A stretch of 64,000 bases of DNA, taken from the NCBI GenBank assembly GCA_963611355.1, contig CAVDRM010000002.1, positions 120,539-184,538 on the forward strand. The letters are read 5' to 3'. Under the pieces are notes generated by a model that worked only from the letters and a program-made list of their open reading frames with translations, was not told the DNA's origin and ran no database searches. Below are positions 1 through 9,160 of this stretch, piece by piece (position 1 is the stretch's first letter; each line of letters opens with the position of its first letter). Source of the stretch: CAVDRM01 sp963611355 (GTDB lineage: Bacteria > Bacillota > Clostridia > Christensenellales > Aristaeellaceae). Made by a program: the position numbers and the translations under genes.

Positions 1-1
1 G

Positions 2-2419
2 GGGCGCATCGCCGAGATGAAGACGGGCGAGGGCAAGACGCTGACCGCCACCCTGCCCGCCTACCTGAACGCGCTGACGGGCGAGGGCGTGCACATCGTC
101 ACGGTCAACGACTATCTGGCCTCCTTCCAGGGGGAGGAAATGGGCAAGCTGTACCGCTTCTTGGGGCTGTCCGTGGGCGTCATCGTGCATGACCTGGAGG
201 GTGCGGAGCGCCGCAAGGCCTACGCCGCCGACATCACCTACGGCACGAACAACGAAATGGGCTTTGACTACCTGCGCGACAACATGGTGCTGTACGAAAA
301 GGACATGGTGCAGCGCGGCCATGCGTTTGCCATCGTGGACGAGGTGGACTCCATTCTGATTGACGAGGCGCGCACCCCGCTCATCATCTCCGGCCAGGGC
401 GAAAAATCCACCGACATGTATGAAAAGGCGGATCGCTTCGTTTCCCGCCTGAAGGCGGACGAGGATTACACGGTCGAGGAAAAGGACAGGGCCGTCACCT
501 TTACGGAAGCGGGCGCTGCCAAGGCGGAGGCCGCCTTCGGCATCGACAACCTCTCCGACCCCGAAAACAACGACCTGAACCATTACCTCATTCAGGCGCT
601 CAAGGCCAATACCCTCATGAAGCGGGACATCGACTATGTGGTGCAGAACGACCAGGTCATCATCGTGGACGAGTTTACCGGCCGGCTCATGATCGGCCGC
701 CGCTATTCGGACGGCCTGCATCAGGCGATTGAGGCAAAGGAGCACGTCAAGGTGGAGCGGGAGTCCAAGACCCTCGCCACCATCACCTTCCAGAACTATT
801 TCCGCATGTACAAGAAGCTCTCCGGCATGACGGGCACGGCCAAGACCGAAGAGGAGGAATTCAAGGGCATTTACAGCCTGGACGTCGTGCAGGTGCCGAC
901 CAACAGACCCATGATTCGCGAGGACATGAACGATGTGGTCTACCGCACCAAGAAGGGCAAGTATCAGGCTGTCGTGGAGGAAATCGTCAAACGCCATCAG
1001 ACGGGGCAGCCCATTCTGGTCGGCACGGTCTCGGTCGAGGTGAGCGAGCTGCTGTCCCGCATGCTCTCCATGCGCGGCATCGAGCATAACGTCCTCAACG
1101 CCAAGCACCATGCGCGGGAGGCGGAAATCGTGGCGCAGGCCGGTCACTACGGCGCCGTCACCATCGCCACCAACATGGCCGGACGCGGCACGGACATTCT
1201 GCTGGGCGGCAATCCGGACTTTTTGGCCCGCCGCACCATGCGGCAGGAGGAGGTGCCGGAGAACGTCATCGAGGCCGCCACGGGCTTTAACGAAAACGTC
1301 GGCGAGGAGGTGCTTGCGGCCCGCGGGCGCTACCGCGCACTCAAGGCGGAATATAAAAAGACCACCGACCAGGAGCATGACCGCGTGGTGAAGGCGGGAG
1401 GCCTGCACATCATCGGCACGGAGCGGCACGAATCCCGCCGCATCGACAACCAGCTGCGCGGCCGCGCCGGCCGTCAGGGAGACCCCGGCTCTTCGCAGTT
1501 CTTCATCGCCTTAGAGGACGATTTGATGCGGCTCTTCGGCGGCGAAAGAATCCAGCCGCTCATCGAGCGTCTGGGCATGGACGAAAACACGCCGCTGGCC
1601 GCGGGCATGCTGACCAAGCAGATAGAAAACGCCCAAAAGCGCGTGGAAAGCCGCAACTATCAGGTGCGCAAGCACGTCCTGCAATATGACGACATCATGA
1701 ACCAGCAGCGCGAAATCATCTACGGGCAGCGCCGGCAGGTGCTGCGCGGCGAGGATATGCGCGCCGTGGTGCGCGGCATGGCGGATGCGCTGATTGACGA
1801 GGCCGTCGGCCGCTACTGCGCGGGCGACGACATGGACGCCTGGGACAAACCCGCCCTCAGGGACTATCTGGAGCGGCTCTGCATTGCCGCCGGCACCTTT
1901 GACGCAAACGCCGACGCTGTCGCCCATTTTGAAAAGGACGAGCTGGCGGCCTTCCTCAAGAAGGAAGCCGGACGCTTCTATGCGCTGCGCGAGGAAAAAA
2001 TCACGGAAATCGGTCTGGATATGCGCGAGCTGGAGCGCACGCTGCTCCTGCGCTCCGTGGACATCCGCTGGATGGACCACATCGACATGATGGACCAGCT
2101 CCGCGACGGCATCGGCCTGCGCGCCTACGGGCAGAAGGATCCCGTGAACGAGTACAAGCTGGAGTCCTACGATATGTTTGAGGACATGGTCCATCTCATC
2201 CGCGAGGACACCGTGCGCCGCCTGTACCAGACGAAGATCGAGCGGGCGCCGGAGCGCCGCTCCGCTGCCAAGCCCGTGGAGGCCTCGCACGGCCCGCAGC
2301 CCGCCAAGCGCCTGACCCCCGTCAAGGCGGGCGAAAAAATCGGGCGCAACAGCCCCTGCCCCTGCGGAAGCGGGAAGAAGTATAAAAACTGCTGCGGCCG
2401 CAACCGTCAGGAAGGCTGA
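2..2419 (+). CDS. secA: Preprotein translocase ATPase SecA (5' truncated by window edge)
   Basis: SecA is the cytosolic motor that pushes unfolded preproteins through SecYEG using ATP. The frame is open from base 2, so about the first 95 residues of a normal SecA lie outside the window. Visible in order: Walker A (MKTGEGKT) at the very start, the DEVD box near base 345, GMTGTAKTE near 826, NMAGRGTDI near 1173, and GRAGRQGDPGSSQF near 1460. A helical scaffold region follows. The C-terminus carries a SEC-C zinc finger (CPCGSG...NCCG), which binds SecB or ribosomes in known SecAs. About 805 residues are present. prfB follows after 142 bp with no clear terminator, so co-transcription is possible. 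Identity is certain; only the N-terminus is unseen. Confidence 0.98.
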   Translation, partial: GRIAEMKTGEGKTLTATLPAYLNALTGEGVHIVTVNDYLASFQGEEMGKLYRFLGLSVGVIVHDLEGAERRKAYAADITYGTNNEMGFDYLRDNMVLYEKDMVQRGHAFAIVDEVDSILIDEARTPLIISGQGEKSTDMYEKADRFVSRLKADEDYTVEEKDRAVTFTEAGAAKAEAAFGIDNLSDPENNDLNHYLIQALKANTLMKRDIDYVVQNDQVIIVDEFTGRLMIGRRYSDGLHQAIEAKEHVKVERESKTLATITFQNYFRMYKKLSGMTGTAKTEEEEFKGIYSLDVVQVPTNRPMIREDMNDVVYRTKKGKYQAVVEEIVKRHQTGQPILVGTVSVEVSELLSRMLSMRGIEHNVLNAKHHAREAEIVAQAGHYGAVTIATNMAGRGTDILLGGNPDFLARRTMRQEEVPENVIEAATGFNENVGEEVLAARGRYRALKAEYKKTTDQEHDRVVKAGGLHIIGTERHESRRIDNQLRGRAGRQGDPGSSQFFIALEDDLMRLFGGERIQPLIERLGMDENTPLAAGMLTKQIENAQKRVESRNYQVRKHVLQYDDIMNQQREIIYGQRRQVLRGEDMRAVVRGMADALIDEAVGRYCAGDDMDAWDKPALRDYLERLCIAAGTFDANADAVAHFEKDELAAFLKKEAGRFYALREEKITEIGLDMRELERTLLLRSVDIRWMDHIDMMDQLRDGIGLRAYGQKDPVNEYKLESYDMFEDMVHLIREDTVRRLYQTKIERAPERRSAAKPVEASHGPQPAKRLTPVKAGEKIGRNSPCPCGSGKKYKNCCGRNRQEG

Positions 2420-2561
2420 CCCAAGGACAGGCAATTTCGGCGGGAAACGCAGGAAGACGAACGCTTCAAACGGAGGCATTTTGCTTTTCAGCCCGGCCGC
2501 CCCTGGCGACACGCACACGCTGCCCGCATGATTTTTTCCTTCAGAAAGGATTGATTGACGA

Positions 2562-3665
2562 ATGATGATTGACGTACAGCAGTACCGGCAGGACATTGAC
2601 GCCTTGCGCGCCAAGCTCCATGAGATTTCCGGCGGGCTGCATCTGGGTGATTTGGAGAACGAGCTGACCGAGCTGAAGGAGGAAATGAACGCGGAGGGCT
2701 TCTGGGACGATTTGGAGCGCTCCACGCACGTCAACCGCCGCATCACCGCCATCGAGGGAAAAATCAGGCACTATCAGGGGCTCTGCTCGGCGCTGGACGA
2801 CATCGAGGTCATGCTGGACCTGGCGCAGGAGGAAAACGACGATGCGATGGTGCAGGAGGCCGGCACGGAGCTGACCGGGCTTCGTGAAAAGGTCGAGGCG
2901 CTGGAGCTGGAGACCCTCATGCGCGGCGACTATGACGACAAGAACGCCATCCTCTCCCTCCACGCGGGCGCGGGCGGCACGGAGGCGCAGGACTGGACGC
3001 AGATGCTGTACAGGATGTACACCCGCTACTGCGAAAAGCTGGGCTTCAAGGTGAAGCTGCTGGACTATCTGGAGGGCGACGAGGCCGGCATCAAGTCCGT
3101 CTCCTTTGAGGTGGACGGCGAAAACGCCTACGGCTACCTGCGCGGGGAAAAGGGCGTGCACCGGCTGGTGCGCATCAGCCCGTTTGACGCAAACGCCCGC
3201 CGCCATACCTCTTTTTCGTCCCTGGACGTCGCCCCCATGCTGGAGGATGACGACAACGAGATTGAAATCAACATGAAGGACGTCCGCGTGGACACCTACC
3301 ATTCCAGCGGCGCGGGCGGGCAGAACGTCAACAAGACCTCCTCCGCCGTCCGCATGACGCATTTCCCCACCGGCATCGTCGTCGCCTGCCAGACCGAGCG
3401 CGACCAGGTGCAGAACAGGGCGACCTGCCTTAAAATGCTCAAGGCCAGACTGCTGGAGCTGAAGGAGCGCGAAAAGGAAGAGCAGATGGCGGATATCAAG
3501 GGCGAGATGAAGAAAATCGAATGGGGCAGCCAGATTCGCTCCTACGTCTTCCAGCCCTACACGATGGTCAAGGACCACCGCACGGGCTTTGAAACGGGCA
3601 ATATCGACGACGTGATGAACGGCGGGCTGGACGGCTTTACCACCGCTTATCTGAAGATGCAGTGA
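2562..3665 (+). CDS. prfB: Peptide chain release factor 2
   Basis: RF2 recognises UGA and UAA stop codons on the ribosome and triggers peptide release. The 367-residue product has the RF2-type SPF anticodon-mimic tripeptide (in VRISPFDANARRH) and the catalytic GGQ loop (SGAGGQNVNK). Length is normal for full-length RF2. In many bacteria prfB needs a programmed +1 frameshift at an in-frame UGA around codon 25. Here the frame runs straight through that region (LHEISGGLHL) with no UGA, so this copy is not autoregulated that way. ATG at 2562 or 2565 follows AAAGGA at 2545-2550. It sits between secA and a membrane-protein gene. Confidence 0.97.
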   Translation: MMIDVQQYRQDIDALRAKLHEISGGLHLGDLENELTELKEEMNAEGFWDDLERSTHVNRRITAIEGKIRHYQGLCSALDDIEVMLDLAQEENDDAMVQEAGTELTGLREKVEALELETLMRGDYDDKNAILSLHAGAGGTEAQDWTQMLYRMYTRYCEKLGFKVKLLDYLEGDEAGIKSVSFEVDGENAYGYLRGEKGVHRLVRISPFDANARRHTSFSSLDVAPMLEDDDNEIEINMKDVRVDTYHSSGAGGQNVNKTSSAVRMTHFPTGIVVACQTERDQVQNRATCLKMLKARLLELKEREKEEQMADIKGEMKKIEWGSQIRSYVFQPYTMVKDHRTGFETGNIDDVMNGGLDGFTTAYLKMQ

Positions 3666-3669
3666 TACG

Positions 3670-4431
3670 ATGGAAAAAACAAACACAAAGGGGCTTTTTG
3701 CCCTGCTGACGGCGCTTTTGTTTATCTTCTACACGCTGTTTAACCTCTGCCGCGTGACCGTGGAAACGGCGATGAGCGGCAGCAGCTATGTGACCTGCTT
3801 TGAGGCGTATGCGGATACGACGGCGTCGGGCGTGAAGCTGAACGAGTATGCAAAGCTCGGCACGGCGCTGGGCGATTATTTTTCCGGCAGGGCGGAGACC
3901 CCGCAGGTCACCGTGACCAAGACAGAGGGCGCGGCGGAGGCGTACAGCGAAAAGGAGCTTGCGCATCTTGCGGATGTGAAGGCGCTTTTGTCCCGCCTGT
4001 CCGCGGCGCGGTATATCCTGCTCGGCGTCAGCGCGGCGATGGCGGGGCTTTTGACATGGCTGTACTTAAAGCGCTCCCCCAAGGACGAAAAGGAGCGCGA
4101 CCGTTGGGTGACGGCCTTTGTCTGGCCGGGCGTGCTCATCGGCGTGGGCGCGGCCGTGCTTTTGTTTCTTGCGCTCGGCGCGTGGGCGTATGTGAACTTT
4201 GACGGCCTGTTTGTCACCCTGCACCGGCTGCTCTTTGATAACGACCTGTGGCTCCTGAACCCGCAGACCGACCTGCTCATCCAGCTCATGCCGACCCGCC
4301 TGTTTGTGAACCTCTCGTGGGCCGTCATCAAGGACGCGGCGAAAAACCCCGCCATCTTAGCGGGGCTGTGCGTCCTGGCGGCAATCGTCTTAAAGCGTTC
4401 GGAGAAAAAAGAAAAAGAGAAGGCAAAATGA
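3670..4431 (+). CDS. DUF1461/TIGR01906-like integral membrane protein
   Basis: This 253-residue membrane protein has an N-terminal transmembrane helix (residues about 8-28), a long extracytoplasmic segment, two helices near residues 118-135 and 155-178, and a last helix before a Lys/Glu-rich C-terminus (KRSEKKEKEKAK). The segment RLLFDNDLWLLNPQTDLLIQLMP resembles the conserved core of the DUF1461 (TIGR01906) family, whose function is not established. It starts 4 bp after prfB and its stop overlaps the tsaD start as ATGA, so the three genes look translationally coupled. The family call comes from recalled motif similarity. Function unknown. Confidence 0.75.
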   Translation: MEKTNTKGLFALLTALLFIFYTLFNLCRVTVETAMSGSSYVTCFEAYADTTASGVKLNEYAKLGTALGDYFSGRAETPQVTVTKTEGAAEAYSEKELAHLADVKALLSRLSAARYILLGVSAAMAGLLTWLYLKRSPKDEKERDRWVTAFVWPGVLIGVGAAVLLFLALGAWAYVNFDGLFVTLHRLLFDNDLWLLNPQTDLLIQLMPTRLFVNLSWAVIKDAAKNPAILAGLCVLAAIVLKRSEKKEKEKAK

Positions 4432-5492
4432 CGTATTTCGAAGAGTCGAAACAAGCGGCGGAGGCGTTGAAAAGCAAGCGTCCCGTGCGCATTCTGGCGA
4501 TGGAGTCCTCCTGCGACGAAACGGCGGCGGCCGTCATCGAGGACGGGCGCACAATTCTTTCCAACTGTGTTTATTCGCAAATCGACCTGCACGCCCTGTA
4601 CGGCGGCGTCGTGCCGGAAATCGCCTCCCGTGCGCATGTGGAAAAGGTCAATGCTTTGACGGATGCGGCGCTGCTGGAGGCCGGTCTTCAGCTTGCGGAT
4701 GTGGACGCGCTGGCCGTCACATACGGGCCGGGGCTTGTGGGCGCGCTGCTGGCGGGCGTGAGCTTCATGAAGGGGCTGGCGTTTGCCGCGCACAAGCCGC
4801 TCATCCCCGTCCACCATATCGAGGGACATATCTGCGCCAATTTCCTGACCAGCCCCGATTTAAAGCCGCCGTTTACCTGCCTGGTGGTCAGCGGCGGCCA
4901 CAGCCATATTTTAGAGGTGCGCGATTACGGCGCGTACCGGCTCCTCGGCTGCACGCAGGACGATGCGGCGGGCGAGGCGTTTGACAAGGCGGCGCGGGTG
5001 CTGGATCTGCCCTATCCCGGCGGCCCGCGTCTGGACAGGCTGGCCGAAGAAGGCGACGACGGCTTTTTGAGGCTCCCGCACCCGCACACCGAGGGCAGGT
5101 ACGATTTCAGCCTGTCCGGTCTCAAGACCGCGTTCATCAACGCCGTCCACACCATGCAGCAAAAGGGCGAGCCGCTCCGCAAGGCGGACCTGGCGGCCTC
5201 CTTCCGCAAAGCGGTCGTCGATATGCTGGTCGAAAAGACCATGCTGGCCGCCCGCGACACGCACGTCACCACCCTGGCGCTGGCCGGCGGCGTTTCCGCC
5301 AATGCCCTCCTCAGGCGGCGGATGCAGGAAGAATGCGCGGCGCACGGCATCGCCCTGTATATGCCCGCCCTGTCCCTGTGCGGCGACAACGCCGCCATGA
5401 TAGGCTCGGCCGCCTATTACCGCCTCCTGCGCGGGGATATCGCCGGCCTAACCCTGAACGCAAGGCCGTCCCTGCCGCTGGCCGCAAAGTGA
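4428..5492 (+). CDS. tsaD: tRNA N6-adenosine threonylcarbamoyltransferase TsaD
   Basis: TsaD transfers the threonylcarbamoyl group onto A37 of ANN-decoding tRNAs, with TsaB and TsaE as partners in other bacteria; neither is in this window. Diagnostic motifs are ESSCDETAAAV (nucleotide-binding start), HHIEGHICAN (metal-binding HxxxH), VSGGHS, DDAAGEAFDK and GGVSANALLR. The chosen ATG at 4428 overlaps the upstream stop (ATGA) and gives 354 residues, with about 20 extra residues before the usual RILAMESS start. An in-frame extension to 4248 would overlap the upstream gene and lacks family similarity. Cytosolic and normally essential. Confidence 0.97.
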   Translation: MTYFEESKQAAEALKSKRPVRILAMESSCDETAAAVIEDGRTILSNCVYSQIDLHALYGGVVPEIASRAHVEKVNALTDAALLEAGLQLADVDALAVTYGPGLVGALLAGVSFMKGLAFAAHKPLIPVHHIEGHICANFLTSPDLKPPFTCLVVSGGHSHILEVRDYGAYRLLGCTQDDAAGEAFDKAARVLDLPYPGGPRLDRLAEEGDDGFLRLPHPHTEGRYDFSLSGLKTAFINAVHTMQQKGEPLRKADLAASFRKAVVDMLVEKTMLAARDTHVTTLALAGGVSANALLRRRMQEECAAHGIALYMPALSLCGDNAAMIGSAAYYRLLRGDIAGLTLNARPSLPLAAK

Positions 5493-5531
5493 CGGGCGGG
5501 AACATTCGCCGTGCGCTCTTTGATTTAGCAC

Positions 5532-5559
5532 TTGCTTTTTTTCAAATTTTCAGTATAAT
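5532..5559 (+). promoter_or_regulatory. Promoter of the SRP RNA
   Basis: TTGCTT at 5532-5537 and a perfect TATAAT at 5554-5559 are separated by 16 bp. The expected start site at about 5566 coincides with the 5' base of the SRP RNA stem, which supports both calls. Confidence 0.8.
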
Positions 5560-5566
5560 AGAAAAT

Positions 5567-5688
5567 GCCGTTGTGGTGGACGGGCCCCGTGCGATGTAGC
5601 GGTGTGAACCCTGTCAGGTCCGGAAGGAAGCAGCAGTAAGCGCTATGCGCATGTGCTGCGGATCAGTCTGACCGCCGCAGCGGTTTTT
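5567..5688 (+). ncRNA. ffs: Signal recognition particle RNA, small bacterial (4.5S) type
   Basis: The RNA scaffold of the signal recognition particle binds Ffh and targets membrane proteins co-translationally. The conserved domain IV hairpin is plain: GTGAACCCTGTCAGGTCC, then GGAAGGAAGCAGCAGTAAG near 5613-5640. The ends close as a 10-bp helix with G-U pairs: GCCGTTGTGG at 5567-5576 with CCGCAGCGGT at 5675-5684. It is followed by a T run (5684-5689) acting as the terminator. Length of about 120 nt means the Alu domain of the long Bacillus form is absent. glyA follows. Confidence 0.93.
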
Positions 5689-5781
5689 TATTTTCGCTGT
5701 TCTTTTTGAAAAAATCACGCTTCAGGCCGCTGTCTGCCGATGTAAAACCACGCGATGGATTATCAAGGAGGCATATTGAAC

Positions 5782-7023
5782 ATGTGGAAAATCCCCGAAT
5801 GCATCACCGCTGTTGACCCCGAAATCGCCCGCGTCATGGAAGAAGAAAGTGCGCGGCAGGAGGCGCACATTGAGCTGATTGCCTCCGAAAACTTTGTCTC
5901 GCCCGCTGTCCTGGCGGCGACGGGCAGCATTCTCACGAACAAGTACGCCGAGGGCTATCCGGCGCACCGCTATTACGGCGGCTGTCAGGCCGTGGACAAG
6001 GCGGAGGAGCTGGCGCGGGAGCGCGCCAAGGCGCTCTACGGCGCGGAGCACGCGAATGTCCAGCCGCACAGCGGCTCGCAGGCGAATATGGCGGTTTATT
6101 TTGCCCTCCTTCAGCCCGGCGATACGGTGCTGGGCATGAGCCTTTCCAACGGCGGCCACCTGACGCACGGCAGCCCCGTGAACATTTCCGGCAAATATTT
6201 TCACTTTGAAGCCTACGGCATCGACCCTGTGACCGAGCGTATCGACTATGACGCCCTCCTCGCCCGCGCCCGCGAGGTGCGCCCGAAGCTCATCGTGGCC
6301 GGCGCATCCGCCTATGCGCGGACGATTGACTTTGCCGCCTTCCGCCGCGTGGCGGACGATGTGGGCGCGTACCTCATGGTGGACATGGCGCACATCGCCG
6401 GCCTTATCGCCGCCGGAGAGCATCCGTCGCCCGTGCCCTATGCGGACGTGGTGACGACGACCACGCACAAGACCCTGCGCGGGCCCCGCGGCGGCATGAT
6501 TCTCTGCCGCAGCGAATATGCGAAGGCCATCGACAAGGCGAACTTCCCCGGCATTCAGGGCGGGCCCCTGATGCACGTCATTGCGGCGAAGGCGGTCTGC
6601 TTCCATGAAGCCATGCAGCCCTCCTTCAGAGCCTATCAGCATCAGATCATTCTCAACGCGAAAGCGCTGGAGCGCGCCCTGCTCAGGGGCGGCGTGCGCC
6701 TGGTGTCCGGCGGCACGGACAACCACCTGCTCCTGCTCGATTTGTGCGACACGCCCGTTTCCGGCCGCGAACTGGAAACATGGCTGGGCGAGGCGAACAT
6801 CACGGTGAACAAGAACATGGTGCCGCGTGACAAGCGCAAGCCGACCGAGACGAGCGGCATCCGCATCGGCACGCCCGCCGTGACCACCCGCGGCTTTCAA
6901 GAGCCGGAGATGGAGCAGATTGCCGATTGGATCATCCGCATCCTGAACGGCGGTGAGGCTGCCGTCCCCGCCGTCCGCGCCGAGGTCGCCGCGCTGACGG
7001 AAAGATTTCCGCTGTATCAGTAA
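5782..7023 (+). CDS. glyA: Serine hydroxymethyltransferase
   Basis: A PLP enzyme that interconverts serine and glycine and charges tetrahydrofolate with one carbon. The product is 413 residues, normal for the bacterial enzyme. The PLP-lysine signature VVTTTTHKTLRGPRGG is present, preceded by MVDMAHIAGL and the N-terminal ELIASENF and YAEGYP(A)HRYYGG motifs. ATG at 5782 is chosen because AAGGAGG lies at 5765-5771 and homology begins soon after; an upstream ATG at 5755 lies before that ribosome site. The gene stands alone after the SRP RNA. Confidence 0.97.
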   Translation: MWKIPECITAVDPEIARVMEEESARQEAHIELIASENFVSPAVLAATGSILTNKYAEGYPAHRYYGGCQAVDKAEELARERAKALYGAEHANVQPHSGSQANMAVYFALLQPGDTVLGMSLSNGGHLTHGSPVNISGKYFHFEAYGIDPVTERIDYDALLARAREVRPKLIVAGASAYARTIDFAAFRRVADDVGAYLMVDMAHIAGLIAAGEHPSPVPYADVVTTTTHKTLRGPRGGMILCRSEYAKAIDKANFPGIQGGPLMHVIAAKAVCFHEAMQPSFRAYQHQIILNAKALERALLRGGVRLVSGGTDNHLLLLDLCDTPVSGRELETWLGEANITVNKNMVPRDKRKPTETSGIRIGTPAVTTRGFQEPEMEQIADWIIRILNGGEAAVPAVRAEVAALTERFPLYQ

Positions 7024-7037
7024 GAAACCGTTTCATG

Positions 7038-7075
7038 GCGGAAACCCTTTTCTTTGAACAGAAAACGGTTTCCGC
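7038..7075 (+). terminator. Hairpin after glyA
   Basis: A 15-bp stem with one mismatch pairs 7038-7052 with 7061-7075, with a loop of 8 nt. No T run follows, so it may be a weak terminator or an RNA-stabilising hairpin rather than a classic intrinsic terminator. Confidence 0.45.
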
Positions 7076-7208
7076 GCCTTCCGAAAAGAAATGTAATTCA
7101 TACTGGATATCGTCCTATCGAAGCAACAGCACTTGCGTGCTGCCATAAACGGGGGATTATTCTGCGGACAGCGCCCCGCTCTCCGCGCTTGAAAGGAGCA
7201 GGTTTTGC

Positions 7209-8591
7209 ATGAACAATTACGATGTCATCATCGTCGGCGCAGGCCCCGGCGGTATTTTTGCGGCCTTTGAGCTGAGCAGGCTCTGTCCCGACAAGAAAAT
7301 CGCCGTTTTTGAGGCGGGACACCCTTTGGAAAAGCGCCGCTGCCCCATTGACGGCGACAGGGTGAAGACCTGCATCGGCTGCAAGCCCTGCTCCATCATG
7401 AGCGGCTTCGGCGGCGCGGGCGCGTTCTCGGACGGCAAGTACAACATCACGAACGATTTCGGCGGCACGCTGTACGAGCATATCGGCAGGAAGCCCGCCC
7501 TGGCGCTGATGCACTATGTGGACGACATCAATATGCAGTTCGGCGGCGCGGGCACAAAGCTCTATTCCACCGCAGGCTCGCGCTTCAAAAAAATCTGTAT
7601 TCAGAACAAGCTGAATCTGCTGGACGCCTCCGTGCGCCACCTGGGGACGGATATCAACTACATCGTCCTGAAAAACCTCTACGAGCACCTGCGCGAAAAG
7701 GTGGCGTTTTTCTTTGACACCCCCGTCCGCAGCATCAAAAGGGAGGACGGCGGCTTTTCCGTCTGCTGCGACGGCGGCAGGGCGTTTACCGGCGCGCAGT
7801 GCATCGTTTCCGTCGGGCGCAGCGGCAGCAAGTGGATGGAAACGGTCTGCCAGGAATTAGACCTGCCCACCAAGTCCAACCGCGTGGACCTGGGCGTGCG
7901 CGTGGAGCTGCCCGCCGTGGTCTTTTCGCACCTGACGGACGAGCTGTATGAAAGCAAAATCGTCTACCGCACCGAAAAATTCGAGGACAACGTGCGCACC
8001 TTCTGCATGAATCCGCACGGCATCGTCGTCAACGAGAACACGAACGGCATCGTCACCGTGAACGGCCACAGCTACGAGGACGCCGCCAAGCAGACCGAGA
8101 ACACGAACTTTGCCCTGCTGGTCAGCAAGCGCTTTTCCGAGCCGTTCAAGGATTCCAACGGCTACGGCGAGAGCATTGCCCGCCTGAGCAACATGCTGGG
8201 CGGCGGCGTCATCGTCCAGCGCTTCGGCGATTTGGTGCGCGGCCGCCGCAGCACCGTGGCCCGTCTGGAGGACGGTCTGGTCACGCCGACCCTGGCCGCC
8301 ACGCCTGGCGATTTGAGCCTTGTCCTGCCCAAGCGCATTTTAGACGGCATCATCGAAATGATTTACGCCCTTGACCGCATCGCCCCCGGCACGGCCAACG
8401 ACGACACCCTGCTCTACGGCGTGGAGGTCAAGTTCTACAACATGGAGGTGGAGGCGGACGAGAATCTGGAGACGCGCCTGCCCGGGCTTTACGTCATCGG
8501 CGACGGCAGCGGCATCACGCACTCTTTGTCCCACGCCTCCGCAAGCGGCGTATATGTGGCGCGGCAAATCGCGCAGATGAAAGCCCGCTGA
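7209..8591 (+). CDS. FAD-dependent dehydrogenase of the COG2509 type
   Basis: This is a 460-residue flavoprotein. The N-terminal Rossmann motif is VIIVGAGPGGIFAAFEL, and a C-terminal FAD-contacting GLYVIGDGSGITHSLSHA segment lies around residues 430-450. A cysteine-containing motif (CIGCKPCSIMSGFGGAGAFSDGKYN) near residues 55-80 is typical of the COG2509 uncharacterised dehydrogenase family. Substrate is unknown. ATG at 7209 follows GAAAGGAG with good spacing. The 185-bp upstream gap holds the glyA hairpin and no confident promoter. The family assignment is firm; physiological role is open. Confidence 0.88.
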   Translation: MNNYDVIIVGAGPGGIFAAFELSRLCPDKKIAVFEAGHPLEKRRCPIDGDRVKTCIGCKPCSIMSGFGGAGAFSDGKYNITNDFGGTLYEHIGRKPALALMHYVDDINMQFGGAGTKLYSTAGSRFKKICIQNKLNLLDASVRHLGTDINYIVLKNLYEHLREKVAFFFDTPVRSIKREDGGFSVCCDGGRAFTGAQCIVSVGRSGSKWMETVCQELDLPTKSNRVDLGVRVELPAVVFSHLTDELYESKIVYRTEKFEDNVRTFCMNPHGIVVNENTNGIVTVNGHSYEDAAKQTENTNFALLVSKRFSEPFKDSNGYGESIARLSNMLGGGVIVQRFGDLVRGRRSTVARLEDGLVTPTLAATPGDLSLVLPKRILDGIIEMIYALDRIAPGTANDDTLLYGVEVKFYNMEVEADENLETRLPGLYVIGDGSGITHSLSHASASGVYVARQIAQMKAR

Positions 8592-8633
8592 CGGAAAGCG
8601 CCCCGTTTGACCCCGATTTTGCTTGCCCATGGT

Positions 8634-8661
8634 TGCCATTTTGACATTTTGTCCGCACAAT
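8634..8661 (+). promoter_or_regulatory. Possible promoter for the 68-residue membrane protein
   Basis: TTGCCA at 8634-8639 and CACAAT at 8656-8661 are 16 bp apart, just upstream of the AGGGAGG ribosome site at 8674-8680. The match is imperfect. A perfect TTGACA at 8641-8646 lacks a partner -10 at standard spacing. Confidence 0.4.
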
Positions 8662-8688
8662 GAGAGAAAACTTAGGGAGGCGGATGAA

Positions 8689-8895
8689 ATGACGAAGGAC
8701 AAAAACGAACGGCAGAACGGGCAAAAGCAGGACGGGCGGGCAAAGAAGCCGTCGGGCGGGTCTGCATGGGGCGTCGGCATCGGTCTGCTGCTGGGCACAG
8801 CAGTCGGCTGCTGGACGGACGACCTCGCGCTGTGGCTGTGCATCGGCGTGTCCGTCGGCCTGTGCCTCGGCGCGGCGTTTGATGCAAAACAATAA
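8689..8895 (+). CDS. Small glycine-rich two-helix membrane protein
   Basis: A 68-residue protein with a charged N-terminus (Lys/Gln/Asp-rich, residues 1-27) followed by two hydrophobic glycine-rich segments (about 28-43 and 47-63) that could form a membrane hairpin. ATG at 8689 is chosen because of AGGGAGG at 8674-8680; the frame extends upstream but without a ribosome site. No family recognised. It is convergent with a minus-strand operon across a shared hairpin. Confidence 0.65.
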   Translation: MTKDKNERQNGQKQDGRAKKPSGGSAWGVGIGLLLGTAVGCWTDDLALWLCIGVSVGLCLGAAFDAKQ

Positions 8896-8900
8896 AAAAG

Positions 8901-8929
8901 ACAGCGTGCCGAGGGCTTCGGCACGCTGT
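8901..8929. terminator. Bidirectional terminator hairpin
   Basis: A perfect 12-bp stem pairs 8901-8912 with 8918-8929. On the minus strand it is followed by a T6 run, so it mainly terminates the minus operon ending at 8945. On the plus strand only a short TTT follows. Confidence 0.8.
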
Positions 8930-8944
8930 TTCGGTATGGCTTGC

Positions 8945-9121
8945 TTATTGCTCCACGCCGTCCGCTGAGCGGAACACGAGGATGGCCTTGGAGGAATTGG
9001 TGACGGAAAAGGTCAGGAGCTCCCAATGTTCTTTGGCCATTTCATTCGCGGCCTTTTCGACCGCCTCGGCCATTTTTTTGGCCTTCGGATAATAGTCTGT
9101 CACAACGGTTTTGTATTGCAT
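8945..9121 (-). CDS. Small DUF4177-like protein
   Basis: A 58-residue soluble protein starting MQYKTVVTDYYPK, with an amphipathic helix (residues about 12-30), then HWELLTFSVTNSSKAILVFR. The pattern of a short strand, a helix, a GWEL-like turn and a closing strand resembles DUF4177-type small proteins of unknown function. ATG at 9121 is chosen over GTG at 9130 because GAGGTG lies just upstream of the ATG. It follows the secreted-protein gene at 9161-9691 and shares its terminator. Confidence 0.65.
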   Translation of the reverse strand: MQYKTVVTDYYPKAKKMAEAVEKAANEMAKEHWELLTFSVTNSSKAILVFRSADGVEQ

Positions 9122-9160
9122 ACGCCGCACCTCATTTTAATGTTGATGGCCGGAAGCCCG

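Noticed and set aside
1511..2752. Long minus-strand frame over secA and prfB
   Set aside because: Antisense to two certain genes, His/Val-rich shadow composition, no motif.
8641..8646. Perfect TTGACA upstream of the 68-residue gene
   Set aside because: No -10 box at 16-18 bp; the overlapping TTGCCA/CACAAT pair fits better.
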